Source: Clostridiaceae bacterium (GTDB lineage Bacteria > Bacillota > Clostridia > Lachnospirales > Lachnospiraceae). From it: 45,129 nucleotides of DNA. Under the pieces are notes generated by a model, which was not told where the DNA came from, made no database searches, and saw only the letters and a program-made list of their open reading frames with translations. The translations under genes were made by a program, and so were the position numbers. The DNA is taken from contig QXXC01000028.1 of NCBI GenBank assembly GCA_009911305.1, positions 1 through 45,129 of the forward strand, written 5' to 3'. Each line of letters begins with the position of its first letter. The first letter of the stretch is position 1. Shown here piece after piece: positions 8,191-16,334 of the stretch.

Positions 8191-8233
8191 AGAAGGTTCA
8201 AGAACTGAAACGTATCTTGAATCTTCTTTTTTT
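8191..8233 (+). terminator. Leader terminator/attenuator before the RNA helicase gene
   Basis: AGAAGGTTCAAGA (8191-8203) pairs with TCTTGAATCTTCT (8215-8227) as a 13-bp stem with one G-U pair and an 11-nt loop, followed by a run of seven T (8227-8233). It stands 20 bp after the promoter -10 and 66 bp before the start codon, so it must be read through for the gene to be expressed. Confidence 0.85.
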
Positions 8234-8298
8234 GAAACATATAAAGCGGGCGGAATCGCAGTGGCAGATTCTGTCAGGTGAGTATAGAAAGGGACAAT

Positions 8299-9969
8299 AT
8301 GGATGCAATCAGATTTGAAGATTTAAACTTAGACGCAAAGATCATGCGCGCTGTAACAGATATGGGGTTTGAGGCCGCTTCGCCGATCCAGGCGCGGTCC
8401 ATTCCGCTGGAGCTTGAGGGACTGGACATCATCGGCCAGGCCCAGACCGGGACAGGCAAGACGGCGGCGTTCGGGATTCCGCTTTTGCAGAAGGTGGATC
8501 CAAAGCTTAAAAAGCCGCAGGCAATTATCCTGTGCCCGACGAGGGAGCTGGCTATCCAGGTTTCGGATGAGATTCACCGTCTGGCGAAATATATGCATGG
8601 AGTCAAGGTTCTGCCTATTTACGGCGGACAGGAGATAGGAAGGCAGATCCGCTCCTTAAAGGACGGCGTGCAGGTGATCATCGGGACGCCCGGGCGCGTA
8701 ATGGATCACATGCGCAGAAAGACCGTGAAGCTGGGACAGATCCATACCGTGGTTCTGGATGAGGCGGATGAGATGCTGAACATGGGCTTTCTGGAAGACA
8801 TGGAGACTATCCTAAGCGAGCTTCCCGAGGAACGCCAGACCGTGATGTTTTCTGCCACCATGCCGCAGGCGATTGCAGAGATCGCAAAGAAGTTTCAGAA
8901 GAACCCGGAGCTCGTCAAGGTCGTGAAAAAGGAGCTGACGGTTCCGGAGGTGACGCAGTATTATTATGAGGTCAAGCCCAAGAATAAGGTGGAAGTGATG
9001 TGCCGTCTGTTGGATCTGTATGATCCTAAACTCTCCGTCGTATTCTGCAATACGAAGAAGCAGGTGGACGAGCTGGTCGAAAAGCTGCAGGGCAGGGGCT
9101 ACTATGCAGAAGGGCTGCACGGGGATCTGAAGCAGATGCAGAGGGATCGCGTGATGAACAGCTTCCGTAACGGAAGAACCGATATTCTGGTGGCGACGGA
9201 TGTGGCGGCCAGAGGAATCGACGTGGACGACGTAGAGGCGGTATTTAACTACGATATCCCGCAGGACGACGAATATTATGTCCACCGGATCGGGCGTACC
9301 GGCCGCGCCGGCCGCGAGGGAAAGGCATTCAGCCTGGTGGTGGGCCGCGAGGTCTATAAGCTGCGTGAAATCCAGCGCTACTGCAAGACCCGTATTGTCC
9401 CGCAGCCGATCCCGTCCCTGAACGATATCACAGCCATAAAGGCGGAAAAGGCGCTGGACAGTGTTGAGGAGTACATCCGCGACAGCGATCTGGACAAGGT
9501 GATCCGCATCGTCGAGAACCGGGTGCTGGAGGAAGAGTATACGACCCTTGATCTGGCGGCCGCACTCCTTAAAATGGTGATGGGTGACGACAATGAGGAG
9601 ATCATGGACGAGGGACAGCCGCTGCGCTCCCTGGACGATCTGGACGATTACGGCCATGGCGGCCGGGGCCGGGGCGGCCGCTACGGCCGCTCGGACCGGT
9701 ATGAGCGCTATGAACGCCGCGGCGGCGACCGCATGGCCCGGCTGTTTGTCAATATCGGCAAAAATCAGGGCGTGAAACCGGGAGACATCCTGGGCGCCAT
9801 CGCCGGGGAATCCGGAATGCCGGGCAGGATGGTCGGCAGTATTGATATGTATGATAAATATACCTTCGTCGAGGTTCCGAGAGAGCATGCGGATGTGGTG
9901 CTTCAGGCGATGAAGGATGTGAAGATAAAAGGCAAGAGCGTTCATATGGAGAAGGCGAACCGGAAATAG
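8299..9969 (+). CDS. DEAD-box ATP-dependent RNA helicase (CshA/DeaD type)
   Basis: The 556-residue enzyme unwinds RNA duplexes in ribosome assembly, mRNA decay or cold adaptation. Visible motifs are the Q motif region (FEAASPIQ), motif I AQTGTGKT (48-55), DEAD (154-157), SAT (185-187) and motif VI HRIGRTGRAG. After the RecA-like domains comes a Gly/Arg-rich linker (GRGRGGRYGRSDRY), then a DbpA/CsdA-type RNA-binding domain over the last 75 residues (RLFVNIGKNQGVKPGDIL). ATG 8299 has AAAGGG upstream; the GTG at 8278 has none. Expression is probably controlled by the leader attenuator at 8191. DeaD is the closest name; CshA is an alternative. Confidence 0.95.
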   Translation: MDAIRFEDLNLDAKIMRAVTDMGFEAASPIQARSIPLELEGLDIIGQAQTGTGKTAAFGIPLLQKVDPKLKKPQAIILCPTRELAIQVSDEIHRLAKYMHGVKVLPIYGGQEIGRQIRSLKDGVQVIIGTPGRVMDHMRRKTVKLGQIHTVVLDEADEMLNMGFLEDMETILSELPEERQTVMFSATMPQAIAEIAKKFQKNPELVKVVKKELTVPEVTQYYYEVKPKNKVEVMCRLLDLYDPKLSVVFCNTKKQVDELVEKLQGRGYYAEGLHGDLKQMQRDRVMNSFRNGRTDILVATDVAARGIDVDDVEAVFNYDIPQDDEYYVHRIGRTGRAGREGKAFSLVVGREVYKLREIQRYCKTRIVPQPIPSLNDITAIKAEKALDSVEEYIRDSDLDKVIRIVENRVLEEEYTTLDLAAALLKMVMGDDNEEIMDEGQPLRSLDDLDDYGHGGRGRGGRYGRSDRYERYERRGGDRMARLFVNIGKNQGVKPGDILGAIAGESGMPGRMVGSIDMYDKYTFVEVPREHADVVLQAMKDVKIKGKSVHMEKANRK

Positions 9970-10248
9970 CTTATAGAACCATTCGCAGGGGCGGCAGCCG
10001 GCTGTATTACGGCGGCCGCCTCCCGTTTAAGCCCATTCAACAGGAGGTTTGATACTTCATATACGCTTATCTGAACCGTTCTTTTTCTGTATATCCCATA
10101 AAGGCGCGACGCCGGCTCTCACTGGCATCTTTCACGCGATTCCCCGTACATTCATGACATAGGCGGCGGACAGCCGTTCCATAACCGGCTCAGACCGGTA
10201 TCTGCTTCAGGTGTAAAAATAAACCGGAAAAAAATGCCGGAATGAAAG

Positions 10249-10276
10249 TTGCATTTCAGGAGAAAATCCATATAAT
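10249..10276 (+). promoter_or_regulatory. Promoter candidate for the GIY-YIG/cation-efflux pair
   Basis: TTGCAT (10249-10254), a 16-bp spacer and TATAAT (10271-10276). The leader to the start codon would be about 260 nt and includes the hairpin at 10430-10465. Confidence 0.55.
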
Positions 10277-10429
10277 AGAGTATAACGAAAGCAGAGGAAG
10301 GTATCACGTTACGGTTCATCCGCCGGACGGAATCCTGTAACAGCATAGCGCATCCGGCCGATGCTTGAAATAGATTCGGAACCCTTCTGATTTTGGAACT
10401 GCCAGGGAGGCGCCGGTCAGAGAGCCCCG

Positions 10430-10465
10430 AGCGGTAATGGCACATTGCAAGGTGTTATTACCGTT
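10430..10465 (+). other. Stable leader hairpin (14-bp stem)
   Basis: 10430-10443 pairs with 10452-10465 through a core GGTAATGGCAC/GTGTTATTACC, with three G-U wobbles and an 8-nt loop. No T-run follows, so it is not an ordinary terminator. It sits about 75 nt before the GIY-YIG start. Confidence 0.5.
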
Positions 10466-10541
10466 ACATATACATAATCCGGCATGGGAAGAAGGGATAT
10501 GCCGTTCATCTGTCATCATAAACATCATCAGGAGAACAGAC

Positions 10542-10841
10542 ATGAATTATACATATCTTCTGCGCTGCGCGGATTCCACGCTCTACTGCGGGTGGACAAA
10601 CCATCTGGCCGAGCGTGTGAAGGCGCACAATGCGGGCAGAGGCGCGAAATACACAAGAGGACGCCGGCCGGTCGCGCTGGTCTACTATGAGACCTTTGAC
10701 ACAAAGGAGGAGGCCATGAAGCGCGAAGCGGCCATCAAGCGCATGACCAAAAAAGAAAAGGAAGCGCTGGCGGGCCGGGCTTCGGGCAGCCTGAAGGATT
10801 TGGCCGGCGGCGAATGCGCGGGTATGGAGGGGACAGGGTGA
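10542..10841 (+). CDS. GIY-YIG nuclease superfamily protein (UPF0213, YhbQ/YazA-like)
   Basis: This 99-residue protein matches the small single-domain GIY-YIG group. MNYTYLLRCADSTLYCGWT gives the modified GIY-YIG core, RVKAHNAGRGAKYTRGRRP follows, and YYETFDTKEEAMKREAAIKR contributes the catalytic-type Glu. Members are thought to act on DNA, but their roles are poorly known. The ATG at 10542 is preceded by AGGAG; the longer frame from 10437 starts inside the leader hairpin and lacks a ribosome binding site. Its TGA overlaps the GTG start of the next gene (GTGA), so translation is probably coupled. The tail after residue 80 is less conserved in type. Confidence 0.9.
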   Translation: MNYTYLLRCADSTLYCGWTNHLAERVKAHNAGRGAKYTRGRRPVALVYYETFDTKEEAMKREAAIKRMTKKEKEALAGRASGSLKDLAGGECAGMEGTG

Positions 10842-12007
10842 TTACATTACTGGCAAAGTGCTTTATCAAAAACAGAAGAGATCTGAAAGATCCTGTGGTC
10901 CGCAGGCGCTATGGATCGCTCTGCAGTGTGGTGGGGATCGGCTTAAACCTCTGTCTTTTTTCAGGAAAATATCTGACGGGCTTTTTGTGCGGATCCATTG
11001 CCATTATGGCGGATGCCTTTAACAATTTATCTGATGCGGGTTCGTCCCTGATCACCCTGATTGGGTTTAAATTTGCGGGAATGAAGCCGGATAAGGAGCA
11101 CCCGTTCGGACATGGGAGGATTGAATACATATCCGGACTTGCGGTGGCGGCAATCATTATCCTCATGGGTTTCGAGCTCGCGAAGTCCTCGGTGGGAAAG
11201 ATCCTGGAGCCGTCGGCGGTGGATGCGAGTCCCGCGGCGATCGGCGTTCTGGCTGCATCCGTGGCAGTGAAGCTCTATATGTGCAGCTACAACCGGGCAA
11301 TAGGGAGAAGGATTGATTCGACGGCTATGAGGGCAACGGCAGCGGACAGCTTAAGCGACGCCGCAGCGACGCTGGTGGTGCTGTTTGGCATGCTGATCAT
11401 GCGGTATACCGGGATTTATGTGGACGGCTGGTGCGGCGTGCTGGTGGCTCTGTTTATCTTCTACACCGGATACAGCGCGGCCAGGGACACACTGAGCCCG
11501 CTCCTGGGGCAGCCTCCGAAGCAGGAGCTGATTGACGAGATCTATGCCATCACACTGGCGCACAGGGAGATCCTGGGAATCCATGATCTTGTGGTCCATG
11601 ACTACGGCCCCGGGCGGCTGATGATTTCCCTGCACGGCGAGGTATCCGGGGACGGGGATATATTTGAGCTGCATGACGCGATTGACCAGGCGGAAAAGGC
11701 GCTGAAGGAAAAACTGGGCTGTGAGGCCGTGATTCACATGGATCCAATCGAGACGGCCAATGAGGAGTCCGCCGCGATCCGGCGCGGGGTAGAGGAAATC
11801 GTGAAGGAGATCCACAGGGATATCACGATCCATGATTTCCGCATAACGGCCGGGGAAGAACAGATGGAACTGGCGTTCGATGTGGTTGCTCCGTATCAGG
11901 CCGGATGCTCTGACGAAGAGCTGGCGGAGGAGATAAAACAGCGCGTCAGAGAGAAATGGGAGGGCTGCCGGGCAGAGGTATCGATTGATCACGAATATGC
12001 GCTCTGA
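10838..12007 (+). CDS. Cation diffusion facilitator family transporter
   Basis: The 389-residue protein exports divalent metal ions such as Zn, Mn, Co or Fe by proton exchange across the membrane. It has about six membrane segments in residues 25-215, the helix-2 metal site MADAFNNLSDAG (Asp 59 and Asp 66), the HPFGHGR motif (His 88, His 92), and a helix-5 site around TAADSLSDA. A C-terminal cytoplasmic domain of about 180 residues is longer than usual and may hold two modules. GTG 10838 is preferred to ATG 10814 because GGAGGGG lies 6-8 bases before it and it overlaps the upstream stop. The metal cannot be predicted. Confidence 0.93.
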   Translation: MITLLAKCFIKNRRDLKDPVVRRRYGSLCSVVGIGLNLCLFSGKYLTGFLCGSIAIMADAFNNLSDAGSSLITLIGFKFAGMKPDKEHPFGHGRIEYISGLAVAAIIILMGFELAKSSVGKILEPSAVDASPAAIGVLAASVAVKLYMCSYNRAIGRRIDSTAMRATAADSLSDAAATLVVLFGMLIMRYTGIYVDGWCGVLVALFIFYTGYSAARDTLSPLLGQPPKQELIDEIYAITLAHREILGIHDLVVHDYGPGRLMISLHGEVSGDGDIFELHDAIDQAEKALKEKLGCEAVIHMDPIETANEESAAIRRGVEEIVKEIHRDITIHDFRITAGEEQMELAFDVVAPYQAGCSDEELAEEIKQRVREKWEGCRAEVSIDHEYAL

Positions 12008-12103
12008 CAGATTCCGCCGGGCGTATACCGCCTGCGCCCGTTATCGCTCAGACGGCCTGAACGGTTATATATACGATAAAGATAAGAAATGAGGTCAAGC
12101 AAT

Positions 12104-12622
12104 ATGCCTGAAAAAAGAAAATCAGAGCTGACGACGCTCTGTTACATTGAAAAAGACGGATGTTACCTGATGATGCACCGCATTAAAAAAGACAAGGACG
12201 TCAATCAGGGAAAATGGATCGGCGTGGGGGGCCATTTTGAGCCGGGAGAGAGCCCGGAGGAATGCCTCCTGCGCGAGACAAAAGAGGAAACGGGCCTTAC
12301 ACTGACCTCATGGAAATTCCGCGGGATTGTGACCTTTATTGCCGAGGGCTGGCCATCCGAATACATGTGCCTGTTTACAGCGGACGGGTTTACAGGGGAG
12401 GTGTCGGAATGCAGGGAAGGCGTGCTGAAATGGGTGAAGAAAGAGGACGTGCCCGGGCTGAAGCTATGGGAGGGGGATCGGATTTTCCACAGGCTGCTGC
12501 TGGAGCGAAACGATTTCTTTTCTCTGAAGCTTTGTTATGCAGGAGATGAACTGAAGGAATGTGTCCTGGACGGCGCTGCTGTGGACACAGCGCGTCCGGC
12601 CGGTGTATCGATGAAAGAGTGA
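12104..12622 (+). CDS. NUDIX hydrolase (8-oxo-dGTP diphosphatase-like)
   Basis: The 172-residue protein contains a complete NUDIX box: G-x5-E-x7-R-E-x2-E-E-x-G-L, starting at GHFEPGE and ending RETKEETGL. Its overall pattern (CYIEKDGCYLMMHR, GKWIGVGGHFE) resembles the MutT-type 8-oxo-dGTP diphosphatases that clean oxidised nucleotides from the pool, although substrate cannot be proved from motifs. ATG 12104 is used because GAGGT lies eight bases upstream. It is followed four bases later by the leucine-rich-repeat gene. The window also holds an 8-oxoguanine glycosylase, but the two genes are far apart. Confidence 0.93.
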   Translation: MPEKRKSELTTLCYIEKDGCYLMMHRIKKDKDVNQGKWIGVGGHFEPGESPEECLLRETKEETGLTLTSWKFRGIVTFIAEGWPSEYMCLFTADGFTGEVSECREGVLKWVKKEDVPGLKLWEGDRIFHRLLLERNDFFSLKLCYAGDELKECVLDGAAVDTARPAGVSMKE

Positions 12623-12626
12623 AACC

Positions 12627-13757
12627 ATGCATATTTTATATGAAGAGACAGAAGGCGGCATCCGTGTACACCGGTGTTTTGGAAAAGGCGGCAGGGCGGT
12701 CATCCCGGAGCAGATCCGTGGGAAGAACGTGACGGAGCTGGGCGATTATGTATTTTCCGACGGACTCCGCTGTCTGCCGGCCGGCCGATGGTGGAACGAT
12801 GAGGAGATGGCGGATACGTATGCAGGGACAGACCGGGACAGCCAGAATGCCGGGCAGCTTCCCCCGCTCTGCGGTCTGGCGGTCCGGACTGTATCACTTC
12901 CGAAAACCATACGGCGGATCGGCCGCTATGCCTTTTACAACTGCTATGATTTGCAGCATCTGGCCCTTTCCTCGGGCGTACGGGATGTGGGGGCAGGCGC
13001 ATTTACGGGGTGCAGAAATCTTACGCAGCTTACCATCGAAGTGACAGGGGGTGAGAGATCCTGTTTTAAAGAGGTGCTGGCAGAGCTCTCCCAGGAGCTT
13101 GTGGCGCAGTACCTCCATATGGAACGCGGCTCGGACGGACAGCTTTACCCCGCCGGGGAGGCCAGGCTGCTGTTTCCGGCTTATTACGAGGAAGCGGTGG
13201 AAAATACGCCGGCGCGCATTCTGGAAACGCATGTGCATGGATGCGGACACCGCTACCGCTATGCGTTTGACGGGACGGCATTTTTGTTCCGAGAATATGA
13301 CCGGCTGTTCCCATGGCTTCTGGCGCAGAATACGGCACAGTCAGCCGCGCTGCTGGCCATAGGGCGTCTTAGATATCCCCTCTTTCTGGAGGATGAAGCC
13401 AGGAGCGCATATGCGGATTATCTGGCCGGTCATTTGGAGGAGACGGCGGCATGTCTTTTTAAAGAAAATGATATGGATGCCTGGAAATGGCTGGTGAGCG
13501 AACTCTTTGTGGAAAAACCGAAGGAAAAAAACAGAAAGGTTGAGCGCGCCGCCGCAAACTGTTTGGGGAACGAGGTTTTTGCGGAGCGCGCTCACGAGGA
13601 ATATTTCGATATATGGAAACCGGTTTTGGGGAAAACCGGCCTGGGTAAGCTGATTGAACTGTCAAACCAGGCGGGCCAGACAGAGGTGGTAAGCTTTCTG
13701 ATGGATACATCGTACCAGCTCTTCCCTCCGGCCCGGAGGCGGTTTGAACTTGAGTAA
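12627..13757 (+). CDS. Leucine-rich-repeat (BspA-type) protein, function unknown
   Basis: The 376-residue protein has an N-terminal region with BspA-like LRR_5 units. IPEQIRGKNVTELGDYVFSD is one, followed by LPKTIRRIGRYAFYNCYDLQ and LALSSGVRDVGAGAFTGCRN. The rest (about residues 130-376) is an alpha-rich domain that I do not recognise. No signal peptide is visible, so it is probably cytoplasmic, unlike many surface BspA proteins. It starts four bases after the NUDIX stop with a weak ribosome binding site and is likely translationally coupled. Confidence 0.85.
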   Translation: MHILYEETEGGIRVHRCFGKGGRAVIPEQIRGKNVTELGDYVFSDGLRCLPAGRWWNDEEMADTYAGTDRDSQNAGQLPPLCGLAVRTVSLPKTIRRIGRYAFYNCYDLQHLALSSGVRDVGAGAFTGCRNLTQLTIEVTGGERSCFKEVLAELSQELVAQYLHMERGSDGQLYPAGEARLLFPAYYEEAVENTPARILETHVHGCGHRYRYAFDGTAFLFREYDRLFPWLLAQNTAQSAALLAIGRLRYPLFLEDEARSAYADYLAGHLEETAACLFKENDMDAWKWLVSELFVEKPKEKNRKVERAAANCLGNEVFAERAHEEYFDIWKPVLGKTGLGKLIELSNQAGQTEVVSFLMDTSYQLFPPARRRFELE

Positions 13758-13822
13758 CCGTTCAGGCCTGTCTGAAATATTTAAAGCCTGATTTGATATT
13801 TTGTTGTTCCCTGTTCTTTAAC

Positions 13823-13854
13823 TTGATTATATAACATCCTTCGTATATAATCAA
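13823..13854. promoter_or_regulatory. Perfect palindrome upstream of the LysR gene, operator candidate
   Basis: TTGATTATATA (13823-13833) and TATATAATCAA (13844-13854) form a perfect 11-bp inverted repeat with a 10-bp centre. LysR regulators commonly bind AT-rich dyads of this size near their own promoters. It lies about 140 bp before the LysR start and contains TATAAT-like sequence on both strands. Confidence 0.6.
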
Positions 13855-13994
13855 ATATAAATATAAACATAATTGTTATTAGCTTTTTTTTATGCACTGG
13901 GGGCGGGCCGCGAAATCAGCAGATACAGCATGCGTCCCGCGCGGCGGGAAGGGAAATATCTGTCCCGCCCGACGAAAGGCTTGAGGGAGAGAGT

Positions 13995-15008
13995 ATGTTC
14001 GACGGTAAGGAATATGTCTACGCAGTATATGAAGAAAAGAGCTTTTCCAAGGCGGCTCAAAAGCTCTATATTACCCAGCCGGCTCTGAGCACGGCGATCA
14101 AAAAGGTGGAAAAAAAGATAGGGAGCCCGATTTTTGACAGAAGCACTTCCCCGATCGGTTTAACGCCCAGCGGGGAGGTATATATTGATGCCATTGAAAA
14201 GATGTTTGTGCTGGAGCAGAATACGCTCAACCAGCTTAATAATCTGAACGGCCTTCTGGCCGGAAAGCTGGCAGTGGGCGGTACGATCTTTTTTACATCC
14301 TTTATTCTGCCGGGCCTCCTGGGAGAATTTGCGGGGAAATATCCCCAGATCAAGATTGAACTCCTGGAGGGAACCACATCACAGCTCACGAATAAGCTGA
14401 TGGCAGAGGAGCTTGACCTGATCATCGATAATTCGGAGCTGGACGACAAAAATTATGAGAAATATTACTACAGCACAGAGCGCATCATCCTGGCGATCCC
14501 GAAAGGCTTTGAGATTAACCGCCAGTTGGAGGCGTACCGCCTGACCGAGCAGGATATCATGGCCGGACGCCATACAGGTGAGGCATTTCCCTCGCTGCCG
14601 CTGCCCCTTCTGGGGGAAATGCCGTTTATTATCGTAAAGGAAGAAAACAGCATCTACAAGCGGGGGCTGAAGATGTGCAACCGGCAGGATTTTACGCCGA
14701 ACATCATTCTGAAGCCGGATCAGGTGGTTTCAGCCTTTAATATGGCAGGAAAGGGAGTCGGAGCCACCTTTCTCCCGGACGGGCTGGTCTTAAGCCTGCC
14801 CTATGAGGCCCCGCTCTATTACTACAAGATGGACGAGGATCTCTCGATCCGTCATGTATATTTTTACAAAAAACGCAACAAGTATCTGACCAAGGCCATG
14901 GAGGAATTTATCCGCGTGGCAGTAGGCGACGAGGGCTTTCTGGCCGTAAGGGAGGCCAGGGAGAGGGAGAAGCAGGAAAGGGAAAAGGGAAAACGGGGTG
15001 GGACATAA
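13995..15008 (+). CDS. LysR-family transcriptional regulator
   Basis: The 337-residue protein has an N-terminal winged helix-turn-helix (about residues 5-65). The recognition segment is KSFSKAAQKLYITQPALS, followed by TAIKKVEKKIGSPIFDRS and GLTPSGEVYIDA. A two-lobed periplasmic-binding-like effector domain follows (about 90-310), with a Lys/Arg/Glu-rich tail. GAGGGAGAG precedes the ATG. The co-inducer is unknown. Its 3' end overlaps the next gene by 11 bp, which suggests it is co-transcribed with, and perhaps regulates, the VWA-like protein gene. Confidence 0.94.
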   Translation: MFDGKEYVYAVYEEKSFSKAAQKLYITQPALSTAIKKVEKKIGSPIFDRSTSPIGLTPSGEVYIDAIEKMFVLEQNTLNQLNNLNGLLAGKLAVGGTIFFTSFILPGLLGEFAGKYPQIKIELLEGTTSQLTNKLMAEELDLIIDNSELDDKNYEKYYYSTERIILAIPKGFEINRQLEAYRLTEQDIMAGRHTGEAFPSLPLPLLGEMPFIIVKEENSIYKRGLKMCNRQDFTPNIILKPDQVVSAFNMAGKGVGATFLPDGLVLSLPYEAPLYYYKMDEDLSIRHVYFYKKRNKYLTKAMEEFIRVAVGDEGFLAVREAREREKQEREKGKRGGT

Positions 15009-16332
15009 AACGCCGGCGGGTTTCGAGCAGGAGCGGGCAGAGGAACTGGCATCTGTCTGCCTGGAAATCCTTTCAAACACAAAGAATGAGCTGTACCTGC
15101 ATCTGCGGTTTATGGATCAGGCGCTGGGAATGCTCCGGCTGGCGCCGGATTTCTCAAAAAAAGGCGCGGGAACAGACGGAAGCTTCTTTTACTTTCATCC
15201 CGGGGATCTGTCAGCGCTCTATCTTACAGGGCGTTCCTCTGTGAACCGCCTCTATTTCCATTCCGTCCTGCACTGCATTTTTTCCCACATGTATGCAGGG
15301 GGCAGGAGGGACAAGGCGTATTGGGATCTGGCATGCGATATCGCTGTGGAATATCTGATGGATACAGCGCGCCTGAAGTGCCTGCGCCGTCCGCCCACGC
15401 CCGTGAGGCGCCGGCTCTACCAGGAGGCCGGTGAGCGTGTAAAAGTTATAAACGCCCAGAGCATGTACCGCTTCCTCAGAGAAAAGGCGCCTGCCGAAAA
15501 AGCATTTGCCGCGCTGGCGGCAGAGTTTTACGCGGACGACCATTCCCTTTGGGATGAGGGCGGCAACAGCCCCAGAGCAGGCGTCAGCGGAAAGGATTCG
15601 TGGGATTCGCTGCGGGAGACGATGGAAACAGAGCTGGAGACATTTTCAAAGCAGGCTTCGGACGAGGCAGGCGAGCTCCTGGAGCAGATACGGATTGAAA
15701 ACAGGGAGAAGTACGACTACAGAACGTTTCTTAAAAAATTTACGGTATTAAAGGAGACGCCGCAGCTTGATCTCGATTCGTTTGACTATATATATTACGA
15801 TTACGGGATGAGGATTTACGGAAACATGCCCCTGATCGAGCCCCTGGAAACGCGCGAGGCCAGACAGCTCGAAGAATTTGCGATCGTGATCGACACCTCC
15901 ATGTCATGCTCCGGGGAGCTGGTCCGCCGTTTCCTGGAACAGACCTGTGAGGTGCTCTCCGAGGCAGCGTCCGCCGCGCGCAGGGTAAACATCCACGTAA
16001 TCCAGTGCGACGAGCGGATCCAGAGCGACCGCGCCGTCGCATCCCCGGAAGATCTGCAGGACTTTATCGAACATATGGAAATCAAAGGCGGAGGCGGAAC
16101 CGACTTCCGCCCGGCCTTTGAATATGTCAGCCGTCTGTCGCGTGAAAACGTGTTCACGGCCCTGAAGGGACTGATCTATTTTACGGACGGATACGGGACA
16201 TTTCCGTCCAGGCCCCCGGCATATGACACGGCATTTGTATTCTTCAAAGAAGACTACAGCGATGCAGAAGTCCCGCCCTGGGCCATCAAACTGATTCTGG
16301 ATCCGGATGATCTGGAAGGAACGGAGCTGTAA
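14998..16332 (+). CDS. VWA-like domain protein with degenerate metallopeptidase region (DUF2201)
   Basis: This 444-residue protein has two parts. The N-terminal half resembles the putative metallopeptidase domain of DUF2201 proteins, but the expected HExxH reads HSVLH, so the catalytic Glu is replaced by Ser. The C-terminal half is a VWA-like domain with a MIDAS pattern: DTSMSCSG (D-x-S-x-S) and GGGGTDFRP. Such proteins usually work with a MoxR-type AAA ATPase, as a metal-dependent adaptor or chaperone pair. The likely partner is at 19515. The GTG start at 14998 lies inside the end of the LysR gene with a purine-rich (GGGAAAACGGG) upstream region. Confidence 0.88.
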   Translation: MGHKTPAGFEQERAEELASVCLEILSNTKNELYLHLRFMDQALGMLRLAPDFSKKGAGTDGSFFYFHPGDLSALYLTGRSSVNRLYFHSVLHCIFSHMYAGGRRDKAYWDLACDIAVEYLMDTARLKCLRRPPTPVRRRLYQEAGERVKVINAQSMYRFLREKAPAEKAFAALAAEFYADDHSLWDEGGNSPRAGVSGKDSWDSLRETMETELETFSKQASDEAGELLEQIRIENREKYDYRTFLKKFTVLKETPQLDLDSFDYIYYDYGMRIYGNMPLIEPLETREARQLEEFAIVIDTSMSCSGELVRRFLEQTCEVLSEAASAARRVNIHVIQCDERIQSDRAVASPEDLQDFIEHMEIKGGGGTDFRPAFEYVSRLSRENVFTALKGLIYFTDGYGTFPSRPPAYDTAFVFFKEDYSDAEVPPWAIKLILDPDDLEGTEL

Positions 16333-16334
16333 AG

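Larger units (their letters stand above)
9970..10541. other. 572-bp gap: weak hairpin, REP core, promoter and leader hairpin
   Basis: I see no convincing gene. A GC-rich imperfect hairpin around 9990-10021 could end helicase transcription, but its T-run is poor. A promoter candidate lies at 10249-10276, a REP core (GTTACGGTTC) at 10308-10317, and a stable hairpin at 10430-10465 in the leader of the GIY-YIG gene. The minus-strand frames here (10152-10445 and 10316-10543) lack ribosome binding sites and recognisable content. Confidence 0.65.

Noticed and set aside
8812..9945. Minus-strand frame of 377 codons inside the helicase gene
   Set aside because: The plus strand encodes an unmistakable DEAD-box helicase; this is an opposite-strand shadow of GC-biased codons.
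10277..10541. NiCo (czcD) or yybP-ykoY riboswitch in the leader before the cation efflux gene
   Set aside because: I could not find the conserved loop sequences I would expect for these classes, only simple hairpins. A covariance search would settle it.
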